Below are positions 11,923-23,300 of a stretch of DNA of 64,000 nucleotides, piece after piece; position 1 is the first letter of the stretch, and each line of letters starts with the position of its first letter. A program made the translations under genes and the position numbers. Location: contig JAGMWU010000037.1 in the NCBI GenBank assembly GCA_018697195.1, positions 434,001-498,000 of the forward strand. Reading direction: 5' to 3'. Below the pieces are notes generated by a model. The model was not told where the DNA came from. It saw only the letters and a program-made list of their open reading frames with translations, and did not search any database. The stretch is from Certhia americana (Eukaryota; Chordata; Aves; Passeriformes; Certhiidae).

Positions 11923-13190
11923 TCTGTTCTACATATACATACTTATATAGATGAAAATGCAGGAACAGGATTTCAGTTTTCTGCCTGATTGGCAGTGAAC
12001 CAGTCACTATAGTCCCACAAGACACCCTCCCACAACTGCAGGTAAGTATAGTTTTACATTCACTTTTGAAATAATGTGTAATTCATATTACTTTGATATA
12101 AAATTAATGACATACCAAAAGCACAATGTATCTTTACAATAAATTAATTTAAATTGTATTGCAGTTTCAAGGGAATTTTTAAAAAAAAGACATGTTGCCT
12201 CAAATTCTTTGTGGAGCTTTATCTTCACCAATTTGTTTTCCTCTTATTTAGCCAAACTCTTAGGATTCACCTATACAGAGATTTTTATTTGTACATTAAC
12301 TATTTGTTTTTGAGCTATATGGACAACTTAAATCTGCCTTTAAAGAAAACAAGAAAAAAATCTTTCAGTATTCAGTTGTGCCATAGCATATGTCCACAAA
12401 ACCCCTGAAAATTGTATACAAATCTCTGGCCTATATATACACTAACCTTAGTGTATGGCATGAAACTAAGTTGCGTCACTGAAACTTTTATTCTGGCCTC
12501 TCTCCTCCTATTAGACATGGCTAGAGGTAGACCATCTGATAAATTTCAATTTGAAGAACAGCCATCTCTTTTTTTTCTTTTTAATTTTCTGAAGAGTCCT
12601 TCAGCTCAGGAAAACAAACAGAGGAAACAACAAGCATCCAGGAACTTAACTTGCAATCTACTTTAAGAAATCCAACACACACATTTTCTGAAAAATAATT
12701 TTTTGTGTAATGTCACATTTACAACTACTTTTGCTTATAAAGGTATAGATGGTCCATTGCTTCCAAAACTAGGAAAAGAAGGGCTTAAATATAACAAGAG
12801 CAGCCCCTAGATCTGGTTGGTGCTCTGCCAACACTTAATCTAGATTCTTAACACAATACAGACTATTTAAAGATACTTATTTTAAGTACACAGTCACCTT
12901 ACTTAAATCACATTACAATTAGACATAAGTTGCCTTCCATACTTAGAAAAAGATTAGTAAAGGTGAAAAAAGATGATTTTTCTCTAGTTTGCCTCTGTAG
13001 GCCTAGATGATACCAAGATGCTTTAGAGAGAACCAAGCATTCCAGTTTAATAACTGGTAAGGTATTCATTTTATCAAAATCTGCATGCACTAAATAATTT
13101 GTAACTTCACCCATCAGAACAAATACCTAGGTCCTTACTGGTTTATTTTTCTTCATTTTCATTTTCTAAGAGTAATAAAGATCTTGGGGA

Positions 13191-13293
13191 AGGGCATTTC
13201 CTTTGGATTAATGACTGGCTGGGGTTAATGGCCAGGATGTTCCTTGGGCCATCAACTCCTCTCAGACGGTCATTAATCCCCAGGAAATGCTCT
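13191..13293 (+). other. 103-nt imperfect hairpin, pre-miRNA-like; candidate small-RNA precursor
   Basis: The arms 13191-13237 and 13241-13293 fold on each other almost end to end around a 3-nt apical loop (13238-13240). I count 43 pairs on the plus strand: 40 Watson-Crick and 3 G-U. There are four mismatched positions, a 4-nt bulge at 13260-13263 and a 2-nt bulge at 13245-13246. The core is a 21-bp block, 13195-13215 against 13269-13289, with 19 Watson-Crick pairs and only a T-T/C-C internal mismatch. Length, bulges and arm length are in the range of animal pre-miRNAs. The three wobble pairs become C-A mismatches on the minus strand, so a plus-strand transcript would fold better. I do not recognise it as a known miRNA. 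Alternatives are a remnant of a foldback or MITE-like element (no target-site duplication is obvious) or a palindromic enhancer core. The structure is directly visible; transcription is not. Confidence 0.45.
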
Positions 13294-13620
13294 GTGCCTC
13301 AATCGTTATTGCTTAATTTCAGTGCAAACAAACTACTGTGGCAGACAGCGTGCTGTCTATCCCTTAAACACAAGCAACACAGATTCACTTCATTTTATCA
13401 ATTGTTTACTGTATGGGCTATTTTCTGTAGCAGGAGGACATCACAGATCTTTTGTCTGTTCTATGAAATCTGTTGGTTGCCTTCATGATCATTTGACAGA
13501 CTGGACTATTTCTGCATGAGTTATTCTGTTTGTCACTTACGTTGTCATTGTTATTAACTATCAGACAGAAGGCCACTGCTCACTTTATTTCCTGGCCAAA
13601 TTCAAATAAATGCCCTAAAT
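13294..13620. promoter_or_regulatory. Candidate conserved regulatory element beside the hairpin
   Basis: This stretch lacks recognisable repeats, keeps several CpGs, and carries a forkhead-type site TGTTTAC (13403-13409, GTAAACA on minus) and a SOX-type site CATTGTT (13546-13552, AACAATG on minus), with ATTA cores nearby. That mix resembles vertebrate developmental enhancers. The motif matches are short and the call rests on inference only. Confidence 0.2.
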
Positions 13621-14714
13621 ATTATGCAAAACATATTTTCCAATGACAGTGTTACCTACCCATGCATGCACATCATCTTAAGTATGAGGTTATTAAATTT
13701 TACAGGATACCTCATTTGACACATCTTGACATTTACTGTACAATTTCAGGCATGCCACAGAGTTATTAAATTATCAACAGTAAAATATAACATGGACTTT
13801 CTCCAGGCTTGTGCTATACAAATATTTACTAGAGCACAGTACTTTGTTATATTTCTCTAGTCTACTTGATAATCCCCTGATTAGACATCCACATGCTTGG
13901 TGGAGCCAAAGAAAAACTGTAAATGGTCAAAGGCGATGCAGCATATTTGTTTTTAAAGGCTAACTTTACAATAGTTTGACTTCAGAAAACTATTTAATCA
14001 AAGAGGCCAACTTCATTGATTTCTCAGCTTTGGGACTAAAACAAAAGGATTCAAAGAAGCTATTAGTGGTAACTGAAAGCCACTTCTACTAAAGCTTTAA
14101 GAGCTGAAAACTTTAGGAATTTGGATATTGTTAAGTAATTGGGGCACTTATCCTCTGCCTTTTATGTGAAAAACTTCAAAATGCAGACAGTGGGTAAGTG
14201 CTTATGGTCAAAAGCATTTATTCTTTTCCAACCTTTTACTCTTAATTCAAATTCCAGTATAAGGACAATACTATGCTAAAATAAGTGGAATGACATAAGT
14301 AGAATAAATGGAATTTAAATTACCATTTTCAAGGACCTGGTTTATTCTTCACAGTTAAATGCATTTACCATGCATTAAATTTCTCTGTGGTATGAAAAGT
14401 GTCCACTACATCTTTTCCCGCAGTTATTCACAGCCTTACATTGTTCTGCTACAAACCTCAGTCATTTTTTCTCTGAATCCAAGAGAGGATTTAGCTGTGA
14501 AGACAGCAACAGAGAAGGTGGTTGGGTTATAAAAATTACTATTTATTTAGCATCATCACTATCTTGACTGGGAAGAGCTTGTACTACAGGTCCTGAACAG
14601 ATTCTAGGCTGCATTTCCAAGCACGTTCACCCACCTCACATAAGCAAGCTGAGTTCCAAGAAAAGATGCAGGAAGCTGAATTAGTACATTTTATCACTAC
14701 GGCTCTGATAAAAA

Positions 14715-14736
14715 AGTTCAAACCCTAGTTCAAACC
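14715..14736. repeat. Duplicated AGTTCAAACC, period 12
   Basis: AGTTCAAACC occurs at 14715-14724 and 14727-14736. The motif resembles the GTTCAAACC of a tRNA B box, but no A box or cloverleaf fits around it, so it is listed only as a duplication. Confidence 0.8.
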
Positions 14737-15111
14737 CCAGTGGTTTACAGCATGTCCATGAAAAGCCTGGGCTGCAGTGCTGCTAACAAACTTGAGTTGG
14801 AGGCAGCGAGGCAGAGGCTTCTTGTAGAATTTGTTTTGACAATGCCCTGACCATTTCCCCTGACAAGATTGGCTTTTATACGAGCCTGTAGTTTAGGAGG
14901 TTGTTTCAGGCAATTCTGTTATTCCACACGTTAATACGTATAGGAGAAAAAAATATCCCCACAAAGGGGTTGCCTTATTTATTAAGAATACAATGTAGTA
15001 ACAGGAACCCACACTTCTAAATAAAAATAGTTTGATATGTACTATGTTGAAGAAGGACACGAGTCTAAAAGGTACAACAGAGCTCAAAGCAATGAGCTTT
15101 GGTAAGTACAC

Positions 15112-15170
15112 ACACAAAAAAAGAGAAAGAGTACACAACACACTGAAAAAAAAAAAAGAAAAGAAAAAGC
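15112..15170. repeat. Purine/A-rich low-complexity tract
   Basis: It consists of A-runs broken by G or AC, including an A12 run. On the minus strand it gives a stop-free, phenylalanine/serine-rich translation that is an artefact of composition. Confidence 0.85.
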
Positions 15171-18100
15171 ACCAACTATATTTCAGACATAAATATGGCA
15201 TTTTAATCTAAAAAATATGAACAATTGGTTGAGTGAAGTCACCCAGGTCATTCTAAGCATACAATGTCAGGTATTGAAAAAACACTATTGCACTTTGATT
15301 CGCTGAACAAGAATTTCCAGTCTTTTCCTGCATGGTTTTGCTTTCAAGTATAAGCAGACCATGTTCATTAAAACCAGATGCTACTGTCTCTTTGCTCCAT
15401 TTCAGTTATCAATATCATGTTTGAAAGATTCAAAACATTTTAATAAAAATTTAACTGTGTTTGTGATCACATCAGGCAAGGCTGGGTTAAGATGCCAAAT
15501 TCCACAGGCCTTGCAAAGAGAAAAGAAAAAACTAAATAATTCAAACTGTACTCCCCCTTCTTTAAAACTGTTTCAAAATTACTTGTGCATTCCAGAACAA
15601 AAAAACCCAAACAAATAAAAATATCATCAAACTCAAAGTAAAGCTAAAGCCCTAGGTAATAAGAAAACATATATCATCTGATGGCACGCCCTGCAGACTT
15701 TCTGTCAGCTGGATGGGCAACCAGCCATGCTTTTCCCCTGTTTTCTTCTATTGAGGGAGGCTTTAGAGGAGGAAAATGCAGAATACATCTACTTTGACTT
15801 TGCTTTTGCTTCAGTGGTAAATGTTATTCTAAGGGGATCTGTTCTCTGCTTCCTGCATGTTATTCCAATAGCTGAAATGGAGGTGGTCCAGAAAAATCAC
15901 ATCTTCAAAGTATGAATGCTCATTTTCGTATTGTGAGATCTACTGGGCTCCAAGGCTTATGCCAAAGGTCAGAAAGCATCGCTCTAATTTGGGTTATTAT
16001 CATTATGGGAGCTTTTAATGGATTAGTGTTGTACATTTCCCTTGTTTGGGCAGATACACAAAGTATGGTGCTTGGCTGTGCTCTGAGCAGCTTCATTTCC
16101 ATCTTTGCATTTCTCAGATTTCTTACCATTTACCGGGTAACAGCTACAATATTATTCTCAAGCTCTCCTTTGCTGGCAATTGTCAGATATGGCTCCATAG
16201 CCTGTGCAGATCACATTACTTTTTGATTTATTGATTTTTCTTCTCTTTGTTGCTGTTTCTCTACCAAGCACATTTTCTTCCTTCTAATTATGTTACAGAT
16301 TCCTATAACAAGAATGTCTCCTTCATCTTTTTCACATACAGTGCTTCTTTTCATTATGAAATATCTGTATTTGCAAGAAGCTACTATCCCCCATCAGAAC
16401 CTTGTCACTGAATCACTGGATCTGTCCTGCTTCATCGTGAACACTCGTTTCCATCACAGAACAGCTCCAGAGGAAGACAATCTTGGTACAAATGATAACA
16501 GCTGAGTCTTGACACCAGCGAATTAAGCAGTAAAAATACTTGTTTAACCCAGGACAGAATTTAATTCCAGAATAGGAATAAAAAACCAGGATGAGGATCA
16601 CATCAAGGCATATTTATGTGGGGAGACTTACAAACATGTTCTGAAAGTTCCAATTTTTCCTATGGAATGTCTATTTCACTTCCTACTCCTAAAATAATAC
16701 ACAATGGATCTTCCAGTGAGATTATGAGTAGCTGTATCTTCCAATAACAGGTAACACATTGTTCTTTTTATTTTCTTTGCCCATTTTTAAAACAAAGCAA
16801 TTTCACTGAGACAAGAGTAAATAGACAGTGATGTTAGTAACTTCACTGATCTTTTCTATAGAATAGGTGTAATTGCCTTAAAGTTACCTCACTTCGAAAA
16901 AGTGCATTATTTTGAAAGCATAGGTTAGGAAACCTCCCTTGGAGAGGCCCAAAGATAGTTTATATATTCAGGTGTTTCATATTCAAGACATTTAAATGTA
17001 TATACATCAAGATTAAAGGGAATACAATGCATCTCTTCAACAGGTAATACACTCTATAGGCCTCATTTTAGACTATTAACTTTGAAATCATCACATGTCC
17101 CCACATCCTCAAAAAAGAACTGTGAAAAATATAATCCTGATAGATTCCAAAACTTGGCTCATGAGCACTGTTAACTCACAGATTTCTATTTCACAAGTCA
17201 CAATTCTGCTTAGTAATGCAGTTCTACCCTCTGATCATTTCTAAATGCTATAAAACAGCAGCATTCTGTCTGCAAATTGCAGGGTCCCAGTGTGATTGTG
17301 TATCAGATGAAACACACCTGGTGTGTCTGCAAACACATAAAGAAGTACTGTGTAGTACCACCTCTATGTCTTTTTCTGATTCACACTAGAAAATGACTGG
17401 GAACCTTGAGTAGGAGAACTCTGAGATACTGTACATTTTAGTTCTGCCAGCCATGACATCCTATTCCCAGCTGGAAATTTTGCCTGGGCAGACAAAGTGG
17501 ACTCTGATGACTTGTCAGAGATTTACAGACAGCCAGAAGAGAAAGGAAACCTTATCTTAGAATTGATCTGCATCTGTACAAACTCACTGGTTTCTACACA
17601 TGCAGCTGATCCAATACAAATGGGCTTCATTGGGCTCTCTACATGTTCACTACGCGATACTGTGTAAAGATTTCCCTTCAAAAAGAGTCAGATAGATGTA
17701 TTCATAATCTTGGAAATCTTGTTCAGTAAAACCCCAATGATTCTGAGAGAAGTGATCCCAGAGTGGGAATTTTAACCTTGGTTAACTATATTGTTCTTTT
17801 TTTTTCCTGCAAGAGGTTTCCATTCTCTCACAGGGTAAAGATAAATAAATAGTATTAAACTTACCTTATTCAAATGGAACAAATAAGAAATAGGCATAGA
17901 TGTTCCCTTTTGGATAAAGGCTTTCCATAGCTAATGGCTGCTAGTGAAACCTATTTGTCCATCCTGAACACCAAGGATCACTGGACACTTCATAACCACA
18001 GAAGGGAAATCACTGGTTTTTAGTGTCAAGACAACATAATAAATTCTCATTTATCCTGGGGGTCCTCATGGCAAGGCATGACTTTTTGAGGGATTTTCTT

Positions 18101-18244
18101 TGGATGAAAGGAAGAATTCCTAAAATAGAAGGCATTCTGTCTCACATGTCATGTCCTCAGGGTGTGGTCACTTTTAGTTGGAAAGCTTCACCTCTCAGAT
18201 TAACTGAGATGATTTATGTAGCACTGAAGACCGTTCTCTAAATA

Positions 18245-18256
18245 AGAGAGAGAGAG
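18245..18256. repeat. (AG)6 dinucleotide repeat
   Basis: There are six perfect AG units. It is short and has no further context. Confidence 0.9.
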
Positions 18257-18748
18257 GCAAATCACATTGTAGGGCCACCATGATGGTTAAAAGAGTGGCT
18301 AAATTCAAACAAACCATGATACAAATTTTCCTGTTTATCAAGTAAAACAGGCAGTCACATACTGTCTGCCCAGAGAACTTCATTTTAAGGGTTTCCTTTC
18401 TGCTGGGTTTTTTCGGTGTTTAGAACTTTACCTCCCATGTCCTCAGGCAATCTCTGTTGCTGTTTGTATCTCCTCAGATCATGCGCTATATGTATTTGAA
18501 ACACAAGGAATGATAAAGACTCCCGCAAAGGAACATTTTCTGTAACAAGTACCCCAGGTACTACTCTCTGTATCCTTCTATTTATCCTTCTATTCCATGA
18601 TGTTGTGTTTGAGGAAGGGTCTTGAAAATGTGCACAGGCCACATTTGACACTTGTGGATCACAACACATTAGTAACTATAGAGCACAAAGGAAGCTGACA
18701 GTTATGCTGGTCCTTGAAATCTTTGTGTAGTTAAAAAAAATAAATGGT

Positions 18749-18772
18749 TTAATTGTCTGTACTGACAATTAA
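18749..18772. repeat. Inverted repeat, 9-bp arms, 6-nt loop
   Basis: TTAATTGTC (18749-18757) and GACAATTAA (18764-18772) are exact reverse complements around TGTACT. Each arm includes a TAATTG homeobox-like core, so it could equally be a paired binding site. Confidence 0.85.
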
Positions 18773-19927
18773 GGAGTCAAATGGAATTTTAAAAGCTCAA
18801 GGAATTTACATTTCTGGGTTTACTTCTTGTCTAAGGGCCAACTCACTATATGTAGTAGGATGAATTACTAAAAGCCAAAGTAAAATATGCAACGTCCCCA
18901 GCAATGCTTCTTTAATTTCCTACTATTGTCATCACTGGCACATATAAGTAAAAGCTCAACTATCAATAAAATGACTAAAATTTCTAGACAGCAACAGATT
19001 AGTAAAAAATTAAGTGATGAGGCTGGGATTTCTTGACACTCGATTTAAAGCCTTTCCTTGTTCCATGTCAGGAAGCATCTGCTACACTGCATGGTGCTAA
19101 GTGGAGGCTAATGACCCTTTAGGTCCCCTGGCAAGTTCTCCTTGACAACAAAGTGTAAATGGCTCTTTAATACAGCCAACCCCCATTGAAATGAACCTTC
19201 CAAAGCCAACAAGGAGTACTGGGGTCTTCTTTAGCATGGCAACTCATGTCTTTGACGCTGCAGTGAAGGTCTTAAGTTAGTAGAAAAATGGCTTTACAGG
19301 TGAGCAGTAACTTACATTTTCCTGCACTCTGTGGTTTGCTGTAAGACTGCTTGTGGGGGCAGTACATCTTGAATAATGTACACAGGAAGGTGAATCAGAA
19401 GGAGAACATTTTTCCAAATAAAAAAGCCGAGAAGATATACCTAAAAAAAATTAATCTGGATTCTATGAAAGAAAGTAAAAGCTAGCCTCTTTTCATTTGT
19501 ACTAAGAGAAATTATATTCTAAAAGAAACCTAGAAAATAACAGAGATGCAAAACCTACAATTACATAGATGCTTTTGAATTTCCTTAAATATAAATACTA
19601 GGCCAAGTTTTCAGGGACCAAAGAAGAAAATAAATAACTTTACTTAGTCATTGAATGAAAAAATTAGCAGCAGAGCTTCTGACTTAATTTCAGATCTGCC
19701 ACTATCCAGATTAGCAACCTTTATATGGTTATTTACTTCAGTTTAGTTATTTCTTAAATGAGAATACAAAAATTAAATGATAGAGGAAATTTTACAGCTT
19801 CTCTTTTGTGCAATAATTTAAAGATGAACCCCCCCTAATTGAAAGGCTATTAATGCAGAAGGTAATTTCTTTTATTGAACGGTTTATAGAGGTATCACAT
19901 GGTCCATGGCCCCCCAGTAAAAGCAAG

Positions 19928-20310
19928 ACAGACAAACTGGAGTGAGTCCAGAGGACCCTAAACTGGTCTGGAGCACATGACACAAGAGAAGAGGCTGAGA
20001 GTTGAATCTGTGAAGTCAAGTCTTCGGGTTTCTCTTTTTCAGCTATCTAAAAGCCAGTCAGGGTATTTGCAGAAATGCAGAGTAGAAGAAAAAAAATGAA
20101 ATCCTAATCACATACAAGTCAAAAAACATTAAAAAGAAGACAATTATGCAGGGAAGAAATTGCTTAGAGAGGTTGGGAAATGTCCATCCTTGGAAGTACT
20201 CTAAGTTCTACTGGACAAGGCATGGAGCAAGCTGACATAAGATGGAAGCTGCCCCTGCTTCTAGCAGGGGGCTGGACCAGACAATATTCAGATCTAAAGT
20301 ATGATTCTAT
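19928..20310 (+). mobile_element. CR1 LINE fragment, plus strand, diverged
   Basis: The 5' part, CTGGAGTGAGTCCAGAGGA at about 19937, then CTGGAGCACATGA and GAAGAGGCTGAG, matches the CR1 block 'ctggagtgagtccagagga…ctggagcac…gagaggctgag'. After an unclear middle the 3' part returns with TTGCTTAGAGAGGTTG at about 20160, TCCATCCTTGGA at about 20183, AGCAGGGGGCTGGACCAGA at about 20263, and a terminal TATGATTCTAT ending at 20310. The weak centre (about 20040-20150) may be heavily mutated or hold a small insertion. No coding capacity survives. Confidence 0.8.
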
Positions 20311-23300
20311 ATGCATGTACATTGATATTAAATTTTGAAGCATGTTTCAACAAAATTTTATTGGCCAAAAACATCCCTCAAACCATGAATCAAACCTGAT
20401 TTTAAGTGATTCAGTGTAATATACATCACTGATTGGTGATGATATATCATAATATACATTATTATCCGTGATGAAACTCTTTCATTGTCATTAACTACCA
20501 TGAAAGACAAGCCAGCAATTATTACCTTGACCTCTTTCCTAAGCCCTTAAAGCATCCTTTAAGGTATTACAGTTATTACCATATATGGTTAAATTATAAA
20601 CTGATACGGCCTTAAATTAGACATGGTCTGAAATTGTGAAAAAGCAGGATCCAGAGAGAAACTTTGAAACCCTAAGCTTCTAAGATTGAATTTAGGAGGA
20701 GCTTATTCTGTCAATGTCCTAAAAGAAATGGTTTGCCCACCCCTTCAGGAAGCACAGGAGAATGAGGTCTTGGCTCTGCTAAAATTACAGGAATTTTGTT
20801 GCAGTGAAACTACAATTTCCTCAGTTTACATATTTTATAGTCTCAAAGTTTGTCCACTTAATTCCATCACCTTTTTGATATAAATAAGCAAGGCACACAG
20901 AAGCTGAAGCTATCTTTGGAAAATGTCCTATGGTCTCTTTAAGAACTTTCAAAAAAGATTCTGCCTTAAATCTCTGGGTACATTTCTAAATTAGTTTTAT
21001 AAAAATATGTATATAATCACAAATTATATTAGCCTTGACAAGAGCATATGAATTAAAAGAACATGAGTCATAAAGACAAAACTTCAATCAGATAGAAGAA
21101 TCCAGTTTAGGAATCCCATTAGCTTGCATGTGATTTTATTTGACTTTCTTGAGCAGTATATTCCAAGGAAGTATTTCCAGTAGAAAAATAGCAAATATCA
21201 ATAGAAAAGTGTTCTCCTTGTTAATGGAACACAGTCTTCAGTGGAATGCTGAGGCTTCCTTAAAGTAAGAAGGGTCGCATCTCACTGCTCAACCAAACTG
21301 CAATGCCAATGCGTAGGCATCACTTCTGGAAGGTGTTTCTGTCAAGTAGTCATAGGATAATAAATACAAAGAAATGTTGGGGCATCTGTTGATAAATTCC
21401 TATTTCTTCAACAAAAAAATGATGCCAAGGTGGGTATTGCATAGAACTATAAATTAAACATCAGATCAATGGTTTGTTGTAATGGTTCTTTCTCTAAAAG
21501 ACAAAATAAAATGAAAGTTAAGAGTATCTCTCTCCTGAGTAAATTTGTATTATCGTTGTGTATTCATGCAACTGCTTTTGGTGTCACTGTCACCACATAC
21601 ATCTACATATACAGATTGTTTGGCTCAAAATTTAATATGGAATATTACAGTATTCACTATGACATTCAGTGTACAAGTCAGTGTTACATTTTTCATATTT
21701 GAAAGAAACTTCTTTACTTTCTAAAACTGATATTAACACTACTTGGGTTTTTTTCTGGGTAAGATGGCAAGATAGGTGGAACCTAATCTCTTTTAAAAAG
21801 TAATATAAATATTTTTGGTTTATTGCTTTATTACAGCCTACAACCTGATTCCTCGGTTTCTACATCCTTGATAATTGAAAATGTCTCGAAAGTGGCAGGT
21901 TTCTGCACCTGTTCCTAAAATTGGTTTCAATGAGTTCAGAATTTTGAATCTGCCAACAACAGACAGGATTGAAAAAGATCCAATTCTCTGTTCCTAAAAG
22001 ATGAGACATAAGGAAAAAGCCCTAGATTTGTTACTTTATCACTACAAATTACACTCATAATTTATATCGAAAATACTTTCTCTGAAAATAAAGACCAGCA
22101 AAAATCCCAGAAAAATGGATTAGAAGATCATAAACCCACTATCAAAAAGATGGAATGCATATTGAATGTTTGTGCTGTCTCACTGGTTTGAATCAAATAA
22201 CTACATGCCAGCATTTCCTTTGGTTCCCAGCTGACACACGGAAAATAGCCAGTCTCTTCAAAATGGCAGAGCAGACTGGTGGAGATTCAGCCTAGGAGGT
22301 GACAAACCCCTTGGAATTAGAATCAGCAGCCTTCCAAATGATTGCTGATGGCTCTTTGGTATAACATTGTATATTGCTCATATTCCTGAAGCCACAATCT
22401 TACTGCTATTTTGCACAGCAACAACAGAATGGACCCTGAAGTCTAAAAAGGGGCACTCTTTGTGACAGTGGAAAGTCCCACTGTCTTCAGCATTGTTTGA
22501 GTTAACCAGGAAAACCAAAACACAGATGTAGAGACAAATACATGTAAAGATGCAGAGAGAATGATGCCTACTGTGACACATGGCATGGCAGTGGGGACTC
22601 CTGCTGCTGTGAATCCTTTTCATTTCCATTGAAAGCTGTTGAATCAGTATATTCCCTTTTAACTGAACAACTCCACACTCACACAGGAACCTGCAATCTG
22701 GCAATACAGCATCCTTTAAAAACAATGGCAAAAAGAGAAATGGCCTGTTTCTTAAAATCCATAGGATCTCTCATACCTTATCTGCAACTTCCTATTTTAC
22801 ATAGTTACCTTCAACTTTTCCCTTTGGAAGTGAGAGGAACTAAGGTGCTCACATCAAAAGGAATTCAGCACTACTGTGGCCTTTCCAGAGTATTTTACTG
22901 TGTGGTTTAACAAAAGTTTCAACCTTTTACATCTGGTTACATGCTCAAGACACAACACAAGAAGATGGGCCACACTCCTAAAGGCAAAGTAAAGATATTT
23001 AGTGATGAGATTGATGTAACTGCTACGAGTGGCATGTTTGCTAAGAAACCACATCCCTTTGTTAATTCTTTGGGGGTTTTATTTTTAAGCTTTCATTGCT
23101 CAAAATTTTATAAATGGGGTATTTTCTTGAGCTCTTTGGTATCTTTTATTAAGACATGGAGAAAAACTAAGCCAGCTCACTCACTTAACAGCAACAGAAG
23201 GTACATAGACCCAAAGTTTATCTCTGTGTTGCACAATAGAAACTGTAACCTGGATTCAATATGGCAAAAGACTAAAGGCAAGTTAGGCAAGTTTTAAGCT

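Larger units (their letters stand above)
8986..13190. other. Non-coding unique sequence
   Basis: No gene is recognised. Contents worth knowing: an A/C-rich tract at 10227-10300, a duplicated 17-mer at 11875-11922, and a short exon-like stretch ending at a strong donor-type site at 12041/12042 (see findings). The part at 9370-9560 contains several CpGs and TAAT/ATTA cores in otherwise CpG-poor DNA and may be a conserved non-coding element, but that is only an impression. Confidence 0.65.
13621..19927. other. Non-coding unique sequence
   Basis: I see no gene. The longest open frames are about 104 codons (15912-16226, plus) and 102 codons (14893-15201, minus), both without recognisable domains. 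The latter runs through an A-rich tract that makes it low complexity. Small repeats are listed separately. The segment at 19060-19270 has a mixed composition like conserved non-coding DNA but no specific signature. Confidence 0.65.

Noticed and set aside
14715..14736. GTTCAAACC repeats resembling a tRNA B box, also GATTCAAATCCC at about 11077
   Set aside because: No A box at the right distance and no cloverleaf arms could be drawn, so neither is called a tRNA or tRNA-derived SINE.
14893..15201. 102-codon minus-strand frame rich in Phe and Ser
   Set aside because: It runs through the A-rich low-complexity tract at 15112-15170, which is stop-free for trivial reasons.
15912..16226. 104-codon open frame with a hydrophobic middle, considered as a small membrane protein
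   Set aside because: No similarity recalled, no splice sites in phase, and an opposite-strand frame spans the same bases.
22378..23297. Four overlapping open frames of 66-118 codons on both strands
   Set aside because: Opposite-strand overlap without any domain is expected from a locally stop-poor composition. No family was recognised.
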